A stretch of 64,000 nt of DNA from Volutella citrinella. Its lineage: Eukaryota > Ascomycota > Sordariomycetes > Hypocreales > Nectriaceae. The notes under the pieces were generated by a model. That model saw only the letters and a list, made by a program, of their open reading frames with translations. It made no database searches and had not been told where the DNA came from. Below, in pieces: positions 10,378 through 21,224 of the stretch. Within the stretch, counting starts at the first letter, position 1. The number at the start of each line of letters is the position of its first letter. A program made the translations under genes and the position numbers. The stretch spans positions 5,332,001-5,396,000 of the forward strand of contig JAWZSP010000003.1 in NCBI GenBank assembly GCA_034401135.1, read 5' to 3'.

Positions 10378-11176
10378 ATGAAGTCGCTTTCGTACCTAGT
10401 ATCGGCCTTGCTGGCCGCAACGGCGCTGGCCTCGCCGACCCCTACGCTCGAGGAGCGGGCCACGCAGATGTGTGGCAACTGGGGAACCGTTCCCACTGGC
10501 GGCTACACTCTGTACCACAACAACTGGGGCGCTGGAAAGGCCACTTCGGGATCCCAGTGCACCACCTTCAACTCCTTTTCTGGTGGCGCCTTCTCATGGT
10601 CCACCTCCTGGAGCTGGCAGGGCGCCCCGATCCAGGTCAAGTCGTATGCCAACGTCGCCCTCGAGAACATCAACAAGAAGATTTCGGCCATCAAGGCCAT
10701 TCCTTCTACCTGGACTTGGAGGTGAGCATAGTAAATACCCCGAGAATTGGGCGCGTCTAACAGGATCCCGCAGGTACACGGGCAAGAACATGGTCTCCAA
10801 TGTCTCCTACGACCTCTGGCTTGCCCCGTCCGTCGGAGCCAAGAACAAGTACGAGATCATGGTCTGGGTCGGCCGGTACGGTGGAGCTGGACCCATTTCC
10901 GAGACAAACGACAAGCCTCTCGCCACGGCTAACATCCTGGGCATTAACTGGAAGGTCTACCGTGGTCCCAATGACGACGTTACTGTCTACTCATTCGTTG
11001 CGCCCAGCAACCTTGGCAACTTTAATGGCGACCTGAAAAAGTTCTTTGACTACCTCACATCCAACCACGGCATCAGCAAAGACATGGTTGTGACGAGCCT
11101 GCAGGGCGGTACCGAGCCTTTCATTGGCACCGACTGTGTTTTTACTACGAGCAAGTACACCCTCACTGTTCAGTAA
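10378..11176 (+). CDS. secreted GH12 endoglucanase/xyloglucanase
   Basis: Two exons, 10378-10721 and 10774-11176 (52-base intron), give 248 residues, the usual GH12 size. A signal peptide (residues 1-18, ending ATALA) leads to a mature enzyme for the cell exterior. GH12 cleaves beta-1,4 links in cellulose or xyloglucan. Family landmarks: LYHNNWGAG near 45-53, WSWQG, YDLWLAP at 127-133, nucleophile Glu142 in YEIMVW followed by GRYGGAGPI, VYSFVAP around 186-192, and acid/base Glu229 in GGTEPF. The active site looks complete. The ATG at 10378 is chosen over an upstream one because it begins the signal peptide. Cellulose versus xyloglucan preference cannot be read from the sequence. Confidence 0.93.
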
Positions 11177-11395
11177 GGGAGAGAAGCAGTTGGCTTGGCC
11201 GAGCAGCATACTAGATTAAGTAATCATTGATAAGAGCAATCATCTTCAAAACCTGTAGTTACAGACCAGTGAGGCAGGTTCCACCGTGGCATCCGGTTGC
11301 ATACGTTTAATAGCCATAGTATCGTGGAACTTGATACACATAGCCATGAATGAATATTCAAGATTCAAGCGAATCATACTGAATCAATCCAAAAC

Positions 11396-13176
11396 TCATA
11401 GAGCAATGGCAGGAACATTGCTTGTCGAAACGCCAAGCTGGCTTGGTTTGGCCATCGCCTCCATATGCTCACCATGTGCCAGTACCATGGCAGAGAATCC
11501 ACCGCGAATGCTGTCGGCTTGAAACCCCTTTGCCCGGAGCACACTGGTTGCCACTCGGGAACTGTCGCCGTCGTAGCAAATGCACAGAATGGGAGATTCG
11601 GCACGGTTCTGCAGCAGCTTCCCAGCCTCGCCCGTGTCCTTACAAGCTTCCTCCAGTTGCAGCCAGAGCTTTTCTAGACCTTTGCTGTTGACGAACGGGG
11701 ATGGTGTCCCTTGGACGGCAATGGGAATGCTGTATGATCCCGGAAGATGGCCCGAGCGGAAGTCGTTGCTTTGGCGGAAGTCGAGGACGATTGTGTTTGG
11801 CAGTCGAGGGAAAATGCCTGTAAAGCCATCAAGGCATGATCGCGGAATGTGTGGCCTGGACTCGATGCTTCCCGCAAACTCCTTTGCCAGGTATAGCAAA
11901 GCCTCGTCTGGCTTCTTCTCCCAGGCTTCGTCATATCGATAAATATCGACGCTTTGAAGATTCTAACCAGACTCTTAGCGAGAGATTTCAGCAATCTACA
12001 AGGGATACCTACCTCGTTGTGAATAGCTGGGAACTGTTCGCTACCCAGCTTATCGAAGTACTCTTGAATGTACTGGTAAGGCAAATCGCAGCAGATGAAG
12101 ACACAATGTATCTCTCTGTCTTCGCTGGCCAGCTCTTCCAGGGTTCCGGCTGCTTTTCGCTTCTCAATGAACTGAAAGAGGCCCTTCAGATTGAAGCCCG
12201 ACGAGGGACCGCAAATAAGCCCTTGTCTGCAAAGGTTGAGCGAATATGAATACGAATCGTGCGACCCAACGTGCTCGATGTGATCCACGGCATCCTGCCA
12301 TGGAAATGTGACTGGTGCGAGTAGAGCGTACGAGCGCGGCCCGGGGACTCGGTCTCCTGGCGCCGTACACACCCCAAGACGGTAGACAGAAGGCTTGGTC
12401 TCCTTGAAATATGTCCCGAGTCCAGTCATTGTGCCTAGCCCTCTGTTAGGAACTTATAATCCGAGGTTGTGATCTTACCAGATGTTCCCATGCCGGCGCA
12501 TATTAGTGAGATTTCCGGGAGCTGCTGGTTGATCTGTGGACCAGTCCATCTCACATGGGCCTTCCAGTTCTGGGCTCCGATTAGACACTGTGATTCGGAC
12601 TAGTTGAGCGACACATACCGCATCATTTCCGTACTGATCTGGATTAACAAAACCATTGGAGGACTCGGCCATTCTATGAGCGGCACGAATACCGCCTCGC
12701 TCATCCGTGGGCTCCGGCTGAGAAGGACCGCCAAATAAGGTACTAGAAGCAAGAATTAGCTATGACTTGCATTCGTGAAAGAGAACGTACATGCCGATGC
12801 CAAAGAACTGCATCAGGCGAAGCTTGGACTGGCTGGTCTTGTTGCTGAGATACGCCTGAACGTCGGATATCTGATGGAAGACTCGTGAGATGAGTGACAT
12901 GGAAATCACCGTCGATCCCGAGCTGTATTCAATCACGGTTTTGGTCTTTCCGGGCTCAATTGTCTTCTCCAGTAAGTTGAGGGCTGGTAGAGCCTTGACA
13001 TTGTTTGCCGGGTGCATGGACATGAGCTTGGCATAAACTCTCACACCATCCTTCCTGTATGGATTCAGACAATCGGGAATCTCTACCAGGGGATATGGCA
13101 CAGAGGTGTCGGGGTCGAAGTATTGCTTGACCGAGTCTGGGCCTTTGTAGACGTTGAGATGGCGTTGGCCGTGCAT
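11396..13176 (-). CDS. PLP-dependent cysteine-synthase-like domain fused to rhodanese
   Basis: Five exons (13176-12791, 12742-12619, 12569-12479, 12434-12013, 11962-11396) give one 529-residue frame. Residues about 1-340 are a fold-type II PLP enzyme of the cysteine synthase/CBS family: candidate PLP lysine K61 in HPANNVK, SSGST at 85-89 in place of the usual SGNT, and a phosphate loop CAGMGTSGTMTG. Residues about 342-529 are a rhodanese domain: VLDFRQSNDFRSGHLPGS and the loop CYDGDSSR, whose Cys470 is the expected sulfur carrier. Cysteine synthase-type enzymes make or use cysteine, and some make beta-cyanoalanine from cyanide; rhodaneses move sulfane sulfur, including to cyanide. The true reaction is unknown. 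Both active sites look complete. Confidence 0.82.
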
Positions 13177-14257
13177 CTTGGGAGTGAGTGAGCTGATCTA
13201 GATGGCCTCAGATCAATGGTGAGCAGAATAAGCCTCCCGCATGTGTCGTTATATACCTGGTAAAGTGGTGATCGACACCAAGACAATCGAGTTATTTGAA
13301 GGCTTCCTTCTGCTGTTCCTTCGCTGGAGCCTTGGCGGACGTATAATGCAAGAGATGAACAAGGTTAATTTTAATCCGTTTGAGTGAGGAAACTTGGAGG
13401 ATTTGATGTGCCAATGTGTTGTGGTTCCCACATGCACATGGGGCTAAGACGAGCAGGACAATTCGCGCTCGGATGCCCAAGCGCGGGTGAATGGAGGCAT
13501 CCCACGGATCGGCGCTGCGGGTCGGACCGTCGAGGCCCAACATATTGAATAAATTCTTGAAGTCGGTGGTGTAGTATGTCGATGTCGTTGGATCCTCCCA
13601 AGCCAGGCCTTGTCGTGGTCCTCAAGGTTGGTGGGGCGTGGGTCAGAGAAGTTGGAGTCTGGACCAATGTCTGCTTACCAGATGATGGTTCTGAGCCCTC
13701 AAGGTTCCCAGGGCCAACGCTGATTGCCACGAATCCCATGCTATGGCGTCGAAATTTGCATAGGAATTCCGTATTCGGCCGCCTCAGGGTAACATGGATG
13801 CTTCTTGCGCGTCGTAACAAGAGTTCGCATCACCCTTGATCCTGGGAGGCCATCAGGGTTGGCTCAGCCTTGATTAAAATGCGGCTCCACAGCGATCAAC
13901 ATTGAGTGGTTAATTCGAGGACATCCGGGTACTGGATCTGCATGTGCTTACAACGACGCTACCACTTGGGAGTTAGCTCTCGGGCGCAAGGCTCGGGTTT
14001 GTTGGGGGCGCCCGGCTGCTCATTCTCCCGCCTGCTCGTGCTTGGCAATAGTTGGCGGTGAAATCGTAGATCCAGGCTACGAGTCATCTCGATGATGATC
14101 AGCAATTTGAATGGATCTCCAGGTTTCGGAGCTCATCGGGGGCTCGAGCACCAGGCTTGATAATTTGCCTGGCATAAAACTCCCTTCAAATCTTTGACAA
14201 AGGCGCAAGATGGACTTGCGTTTAAACCGGTACGTTGCTTTTTGACAACAGAGAGGC
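13177..14257. other. divergent intergenic region
   Basis: About 1.1 kb between the divergent PLP/rhodanese and DHA2 transporter genes. Open frames on both strands lack motifs. No clear TATA or repeat was noticed. Confidence 0.5.
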
Positions 14258-16308
14258 ATGGGACTGTTCAAGCTCAAGGAGAAGCCCACAGGCTCTCCTG
14301 TTTTCAACGAGCAGACCAACTATGTATCCATCAAGAAAATCATTATTGTGAGTTGACATTCATGGCAGGTGAGGGCAGGAAGCTGACACCAGGGTAGATT
14401 TTCCTATCCTGTGCTACAGTTGATCTGCTTGCGCTGATGGACCAGACTACTCTGGCCGCAAGTCTACACATTATTGGGCAGGCCCTAGGCGCAAACAACC
14501 AGACTTCGTGGATTGCAAACGGATACTTTATGTGAGTCCTACAAGAACCCCAGGTGTCATTTATTGACCACTAAGCATCATGAAGCACGTCGACGTCGTT
14601 CCAGCTCCTCTATGGTAGACTCTCAGACATTTGGTCCCGAAAGCATGTACTACTGGTTGGACTAGCCATCTTCTTCACTGGGTCTCTCGCAGCCTCACTT
14701 GCGGAGTCGGTGACACAACTCATCGTCTTCCGTGCGTGGACTGGAGTTGGGGGCGGCGGCCTCATGACACTCGCTCAGATGATTGTCAGCGACGTGGTGC
14801 CTGTAAGAGAGAGGGGAAAGTATCAAGGCATACTGGTAAGAGATCGAGGTTTGGATGCTGAGGAATGTGCTAACCAAATTCATTTCAACAGGGAGCAGTG
14901 GTTGCTCTGGCGAACGGCATCGGCCCGGTCATCGGCGGCGCGTTGGCGTCGCAATCTATTGACTCATGGCGTTGGATATTCCGACTCAACTTGCCGCTGA
15001 CGTTGCTTACGACACTCTGCGTGATCTTCTTCATGCCTCTTAGGAAGGTCGAAGGACGTTGGCAAGAGTGAATAATTCTCATGCATTTGTTATTAAACAG
15101 AAGCTAATCGAGGTTTATAGAAAGCTCGCGGCTGTAGATTTCGTCGGAATATTTCTTGCCCTGGGCTCAACCACGGTCCTGATGCTTGGTCTGACATGGG
15201 GTGGTGGTGAGTATCCGTGGAACTCTACCCATGTCATTGCAACCCTTGCTGCTGGTTTCGCCTTCTGTGTCATCTTCGTCCTATGGGAGTGGAAAGGACC
15301 TCAATTTCCCCTGATTCCTCGTAAGTCCCCATGGGAGGTGCGAATCGTCCTGAAGTTGACGTCGGCTAGTCCACATCTTCAAGTCCAAGATCGTGATAGG
15401 TGCAAGCATCACCATGGCAATCAATGGATGGAATTTTCTTGTCCAGATTTACTACATCCCAACCTTTTACCAAATTGCATACAATTACTCTGCTACCAAG
15501 GCCGGCGCCATGCTGCTCCCCATCACGTTGATGCAGACATTGACCAGCACTCTCTCCGGGCTTGTCATCCATTGGGTCGGACGCTACAGGGAGTGCATTC
15601 TGCTTGGTTGGGCCGCCTGGGCTATAGGCTTGGGGCTCATGTCTACTCTTGACGAGACTTCTCCGATGGCCAAACAGATTGGCCTGCAGCTCCTTGTTGG
15701 ATTTGGCGTTGGAAATACGTTACAGCCGTAAGCTGGTCTTGCGATGCACTTTGAGACATGATGCTGACAAGTCCAGGGCATTGATTGCCATCCAGGCAGG
15801 TGTCGATAGGCGTGAAATGGCCGTTGTAACATCCTTTCGCAAGTCAGTGGGCCAAAGCCTTAATCGCGGAATATATCAATAACAGGAGTCGCAGCTTTGT
15901 GAGAAATCTCGGCGGTACAATCGGTCTGGCAGCCTCTGGAACAATCATGTCAGTACATCATGCCATTCCTAGGTGCTTAGACCGCATGCTAATCACTGAT
16001 GTAGAAATAACATACTCGCATCTTCAGTCGCAAGTCTTGGTCTAGATGACGAACAGTCTCGGACTCTGTTGGCCAACCCGCAGTCCGTCATGTCTCGACT
16101 GCCTCAAACAGAGACCGAGCGCTATCGTCGGGCGATACTGCCAGCCTACAGATCGGCATTCCGCATTATTTTCCTTGCCATGGCTGGTCTTGCGGCTGTG
16201 GGCTTCTTTGTTGCCTACTTCTTGATGCCTCACGTGGAATTGAGCCGGCCAGATGATGAGGAGCTGAAGAATAGGGCCCGCAGCGAGTCAAGGGATAACA
16301 CTGACTAG
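14258..16308 (+). CDS. MFS drug:H+ antiporter, DHA2 (14-TM) family
   Basis: Nine exons inferred: 14258-14347, 14398-14531, 14586-14835, 14892-15067, 15121-15320, 15370-15727, 15777-15842, 15895-15948 and 16005-16308. They total 1632 bases in frame, 543 residues. Visible landmarks of the 14-TM family: LLALMDQTTLAASLHIIG in TM1, YGRLSDIWSRK (motif A), RAWTGVGGGGLMTLAQMI in TM4, NGIGPVIGGAL (motif C), DSWRWIFRLNLPL, and LQPALIAIQAGVDRREMAVVTSF in the C-half. Such pumps export drugs, siderophores or metabolites through the plasma membrane. Some apparent frames inside introns are chance. It lies between two PLP-enzyme genes, divergent from one and tail to tail with the other, so export of an amino-acid-derived compound is possible but unproven. 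Confidence 0.85.
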
Positions 16309-16502
16309 CGCACGTAGGTGACCCTAGAGAGTCTACACAGATGATGGAAGCTGAGAAAAAGACCTACTTCTAGAGGGTTCTGCTGGAGATTGTCTGAGGC
16401 ATTGGAAGCAAAGGCGTAAAGAGTTTGATATGTTCTAGAGCTGTCCAGGTTACAAGGAGTCTTCTGCTCGTTCCTCTTCTATATAGATGCGTCTATTTAC
16501 TA

Positions 16503-18795
16503 TCAATTGCAAAACTCTTTGGCAATATTGATCAATGTTTCTGTCGTTAGTCGAAGCGAGTCAATGTTTGCAAATTCCTCCTTGGCGTGAAGACCTTCGC
16601 CGTGGGGCCCGAGAAGGAGAACTGGAACACCCGAGGCTCCAATGAGCGCGCAGTCAGTCCAGAACGTCTCCTTGGTGATGTTGGGCTTCTTCCCCAATGC
16701 CTTCTCCACGTTCTTAGTGACTAGAGCCGTGAATGGATGATCCACCGCGATCTCGTACGCAGGGCGCTCAAAGGTCACTCTCAAGTCGTATTTGAACCCT
16801 GGAACCTCCTGGGCCACCTGGTCGAGCAGCTCCTTGATCTCCTGCTGGACGCCCTCGCTCATCTCGCCCTGGATGGTCCGACGCTCCAGCAACACCGTGC
16901 ACATTGCCGCGTATGAGGCAATCTCCTCCCCGCCCTTGATGATGGATGCGTGCACGCTTGGGGGGAATGCGGCGTTGTCACCAGACAGCAGACGCTGGGC
17001 GTACTTGTCCAGGGCAACCAAGAAGTATCCCGCCTTCGTGATGGCGTCAACGCCCAAGTCGTAACGCGAGCCGTGGCTGGCGACTCCGTGGATATCGACC
17101 TCGAGCCACATGAACCCCTTGTGGCCGTGGACGACGCTCAGATCTGTGGGCTCGTTGACGATGGCTGCGTCGGCCCTCCAGCCAGCGTCAAGGACATCTT
17201 GTGTGCCAATGCTTGTATTCTCCTCATCGGCCACGCCAGTGAATATGACGTCTCCGCGGAATCCGGATTCTTTCGCAGCCAGCAGCGTTAGCATTGCAGC
17301 CGCGATACCTCCCTTCATGTCTGCGGCCCCTCGACCATAGATCTTTCCATCCCTAACTTCGCCGCCCAGGGCATCACCCTCGTAGCTCAGGTTGGTAACA
17401 GTATCGATATGGCCGTTGAGCATCAGACTCTTCCCCCCGCCCGAACCCCTGACGACGCCTACAATGGACGGTCTACCGGGTGTCGGCTCAATCCAGTGCG
17501 TCTCAATGTCGCGGTGCTCTAACCAGGCCTTGATGAAGCGAGCGACCTCGGTCTCTCCGGGTCCAGGGATGGAGCCTAGCGAAGGGTTTGACGAGTCGAT
17601 CTGGACGAGAGCCTGGGTCAATGATACGGGATCAGCCATATCAACGCTCCGCGGGGTGTCGTAGTCGCGGGCTCCCTCTGTGCACAGGAGAACGACAACG
17701 GAGTCGGCGGTGATGCCTAGTTGTTGCCTGTCCGAGGCCGACAGACGACGCAGTGCCGCGAGCGAGGCAGAACCACATGGACCAGCAGCAATGCCCAGAG
17801 CCTGCAGATCCCGAACGGCGACATGGGACTCGACGTCGGAAATAGTGACGCAGGCATCTGTTCCATGCTGCAGCAGCGGCCAGGCAATGGTGGATACAGT
17901 GCCACATTCCAGGCCGGCCATGATGGTATGGGACGTCTGAACGGGAGTGATGTTGCCGTTCCGCAAGCTTTGATGCAGAGCTGCTGCGGTGTCAGGTTCA
18001 ACCGCGACAATTGTGGTTGCGGCGTCGGCTCTCTTGAAGTGAGAGACAACGGCCTGCGCAAAGCATCCGACTCCAACGGGCATCACGACGACGTCGGGCT
18101 TGACTTGGCCCAGCTGCTCATCAATCTCGTGCATCATGGTCAGATATCCATCAACGATCCACTACATGATGGTTAGCATCGCACTGGCTGGACATGGACA
18201 GATGTCATCATCATCATCGCACCTTGGGAATCTCATCGTAGCCTTCAAAGGCAAAGTCCTGCACCAGAATACCGCCGCGGTCTTTTGCGGCTCTGAGTGC
18301 TATCTCGACGGTTGCATCGTAATCCACGGTGGAGACGACCACAGTTGCTCCTTCAGATCGAATCTTGTCGATTGTGGAAGGGTGCATCGTGGACGGAGCA
18401 TGAATCTCAACCACGACGCCGAGAAGAGCGCCGATTCGAGCCACTGCGCGACCGTGATTACCATCGGTTGCGGCAAAGAGCGCAATGGGGCGAGACGTCA
18501 GGGCTTCCTTGACTGCGACAAGACTGCTGTCGAGCGGCAATCCCAGCTCTTGGGCGATGGCACGGAACGCGCCCCATGATGCGCCGAGGATCTTGAAAGC
18601 AGGGAGGCCATATCTGCTGCTCTCGTCCTTGACATAGACTGAACGGACACCCAGCTCCTTTGCCAGTGGATCCAGCGATACGAGTCTGGTGGGTTGCGCG
18701 CCGGGGAGCTGCTGGTGGAAGGCCCTGACCTGGTGGGTGGATTCGACGGCCGGGGCCACCCACGACTTGGCACCGGGGTTGATGTACGTAGGCAT
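16503..18795 (-). CDS. diaminopropionate ammonia-lyase fused to M20 deacylase/peptidase
   Basis: Two exons, 18795-18223 and 18161-16503, give a 743-residue protein. Residues about 1-360 are a fold-type II PLP enzyme of the diaminopropionate ammonia-lyase type: K68 in LPAFKILGASW, ATDGNHGRAVA at 109-119, WIVDGYLTMMHE across the exon join, and GCFAQAV. This enzyme turns 2,3-diaminopropionate into pyruvate and two ammonia. Residues about 370-743 are an M20 metallopeptidase/ArgE-DapE-type deacylase with complete metal ligands: H442 and D444 in NGHIDTV, D472 in GAADMKGG, E504-E505 in ADEEN, E528 in NEPTD, and a late His in GLHAKEEF. In Escherichia coli these two families are encoded side by side as ygeX and ygeY. 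A deacylase feeding a lyase is the natural inference. Start at 18795 begins the conserved part. Confidence 0.85.
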
Positions 18796-19386
18796 GGTGT
18801 TGTGTTGACACGCCAAATCAACGGATAGAATTCCGGAAAAAATAGTCAACGGGTAGATAAAATTCCGGGAAAAAAATAATTAGCGAATAGGCCGGTTCTG
18901 TTGCTCGTGTGAGCTATTGATTGATGCGTGCTCTGGCGCTGGACATAAATACTTTGGCTGCACTCTGGGGCGCCCTTTGGGCGTTGAGCCCTCCTACAGG
19001 TTGAACAGCTGCGCCCTCTCCTCACACCCGCCTACAGGCCTCCACTACCTATTCTGTTCTGTTAACAAAGGGCACCTACAGTGGCCACAGGCAGAGAAAA
19101 ACCCCACAGCGCCGCCGAATCTTTTGCCACAGAGAGCGCCACCAACAAAGACTCACTCCAGGAGGGGACACCAGGCCGGCCTGCGAGACTGCACCGGATT
19201 TCCTCTCACCCACCTTTAGAGTTCTTCCGGTCCGTCTCGAGGCCCGGATGGGTCTGCCGATGCGACTGGCCTGCCGGGGGCAGATGGGTCCCTCTGCAAC
19301 TGTCACGCACCGCATCACGCAAACCTCCTGTCCCTTGCCATCCAACCACAATCAATCCATCCGTCCGTCCCATCCCATCTTCTTCC
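18796..19386. other. divergent promoter region
   Basis: Between the divergent fusion gene and the homeobox regulator. A frame stays open upstream of 19387 for about 100 codons, but it is low-complexity, has no ATG at its start and shows no conserved motif, so I treat it as 5' leader. An ATAAATA near 18944 may serve as a core element. Confidence 0.5.
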
Positions 19387-20970
19387 ATGGACTTGCCATT
19401 CGACGAATTTCCAGACGACCTTGGCTTCTACGGAACCATCCCCCGGCTCCCCCAGGATGCAACCCCCCAGCAGGAGGCCAGCGCGACCACCCCGCTGGGC
19501 CTGGATCTAGATCTGCGCCCTACTCCCGCAGTTGGCGTGGATCTTGGCGATGCGCCCTTCGTCCCTGTCGCGCCGGCCATGACGGGCCCCGAGATTGAGC
19601 TCGAGGACTTCCTGGCCAAGAATGGCGGCTGGCGGCCCCCCGTCCCGTGCGACTACTGCCGCCGCATGCGCTTCCGCTGCTTCATGCTGCAGACAACATC
19701 GGCCAACCCCAACCCCGTCTCGTCCTGCTCGACCTGCGTGGCCCTCTTCCGGGACTGCAGTCTCGCTGAGCGGGGGAAGCGCCAGCCGTCGCAGTTTGAG
19801 ACGCCGGCACCAGTCATCGGCCATCTGCATGGCGTCAACGAGGAGGGCGCCCTGCCTGGTGCTGGTGTCCCGGCCCCGCCTAACAAGAGATCCAGGTCTC
19901 ACATGGTCAACAAGACGCGGATTCTTCGCAACTGGTATGCATGCCATCTGGACGACCCGTATCCCTCGGAGGAGGAGAAGTTGGAGCTCGCCCAGCGGTC
20001 GGGCATGACCATGACCCAGGTCATCAACTGGTTCACCAACGCCCGCCGACGACAAAGGAAGACACAGGCACAGAGCAGGAGGGCGTTTCCCCAGGGATCA
20101 CCGATGCCGCAGTCGCCACTTACCGATATGACGCCCATGGAGCGATGGCGGAACTCGCCGCCCGAGGAGGAGCCAGTCTCGGCATCCAGCATCGACTTTG
20201 ACATTCCCGACTTCCTCTTCGCCGATGCCCTCTTTGAGACGAGTCCTATCAATGCCTACGAGTCGTCTCTCAGTGAAGACTCCATTAACTACCCCCATCC
20301 GAACCAATATGGATCCTCCAACTCGGCGTCATCATCATATTCATTTGCCGACAACCAATCGTCCTCATCCCTCCCGGTGAGGAGGAGACACAAGGACCGT
20401 GGAACACGCTCTCCCTCGCTCAAGGACAGGCACGATCGGATTTTCCAATGCACATTCTGCCGCCAGTCGTTCAAGAAAAAGGGAGACTGGCTGAGGCACG
20501 AGCGATCGATTCATTTGCCCGGCCTCGACCCGTGGATATGCGACGTGCCACTCCCAGCGGGCCAGACGCCCCTCACCTGGCTCTTCGGACAGACCGAGCC
20601 CATGTGCACATACTGCGGCCAGCAGTCGCCGACGACGGAGCACCTGCAGTCTCACGAGTTTGAGTCTTGCGCCGAGCGCGTGGCCACCGAGCGCACCTTC
20701 TCGCGCAAGGATCATATGTGGCAGCACCTGTACAAGTTCCATGGTTGTCGTAAGTGGGAGGGCTGGACGCCCGACTTGTCCATTCTACGGCACAGCCAGG
20801 ATTATGTCCAGAGCACATGCGGCTTCTGTCAGGCCACCATGGCGAGCTGGAAGGAGCGCGCGCAGCATCTCTCGGTGCATTTCAAGGAGGGGCTGACCAT
20901 GGAGGAGTGGACTGGCGGGCCGGGCATTGGGGACTTGAATCACGGTCAAGCCTTTGCCATGTCGACATGA
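19387..20970 (+). CDS. transcription factor with Cys cluster, homeobox (KN/TALE) and C2H2 fingers
   Basis: Intronless, 527 residues from the ATG at 19387 (TTCCATGG). Three kinds of DNA-binding element appear in order. A cysteine cluster resembling a zinc cluster lies at about 85-125 ([11 protein letters not shown], then CSTC and DC). A TALE/KN homeobox lies at about 168-225, with the helix-3 signature [14 protein letters not shown] and the three-residue loop extension (PYPSEEEK). C2H2 or degenerate C2H2 fingers begin near 353 ([18 protein letters not shown]) and continue with [18 protein letters not shown] and CGFCQATM. This composite type is known in Sordariomycetes-like fungi, where homeobox regulators affect development. 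Target genes cannot be inferred. It is divergent from the lyase/deacylase fusion. Confidence 0.85.
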   Translation: MDLPFDEFPDDLGFYGTIPRLPQDATPQQEASATTPLGLDLDLRPTPAVGVDLGDAPFVPVAPAMTGPEIELEDFLAKNGGWRPPVPCDYCRRMRFRCFMLQTTSANPNPVSSCSTCVALFRDCSLAERGKRQPSQFETPAPVIGHLHGVNEEGALPGAGVPAPPNKRSRSHMVNKTRILRNWYACHLDDPYPSEEEKLELAQRSGMTMTQVINWFTNARRRQRKTQAQSRRAFPQGSPMPQSPLTDMTPMERWRNSPPEEEPVSASSIDFDIPDFLFADALFETSPINAYESSLSEDSINYPHPNQYGSSNSASSSYSFADNQSSSSLPVRRRHKDRGTRSPSLKDRHDRIFQCTFCRQSFKKKGDWLRHERSIHLPGLDPWICDVPLPAGQTPLTWLFGQTEPMCTYCGQQSPTTEHLQSHEFESCAERVATERTFSRKDHMWQHLYKFHGCRKWEGWTPDLSILRHSQDYVQSTCGFCQATMASWKERAQHLSVHFKEGLTMEEWTGGPGIGDLNHGQAFAMST

Positions 20971-21224
20971 AGCAGCCCGCGACTGGACTACTGAACACAC
21001 AACTGTGTATCGCAGCGCATCTTCCAGCCCAAGAGATGGTTGCATTAGTTCCGCTCATTGTTACACAATGTATAGGATATTGTATTGCCTAGTCGACTCC
21101 AGTAAGGTAGTCGAGTTCTGGGCCTAGCGCTACATTTTGTTGTTATACACAATCAGGACTCGCGTCGCCAGCCCAGACCACACGTGAACGATGATCGCCA
21201 TTGCTAGCTAATTTCAGGTATATC

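Noticed and set aside
19081..19386. N-terminal extension of the homeobox regulator
   Set aside because: The open frame lacks an ATG at its start, has low-complexity composition and no motif. The ATG at 19387 has a good context.
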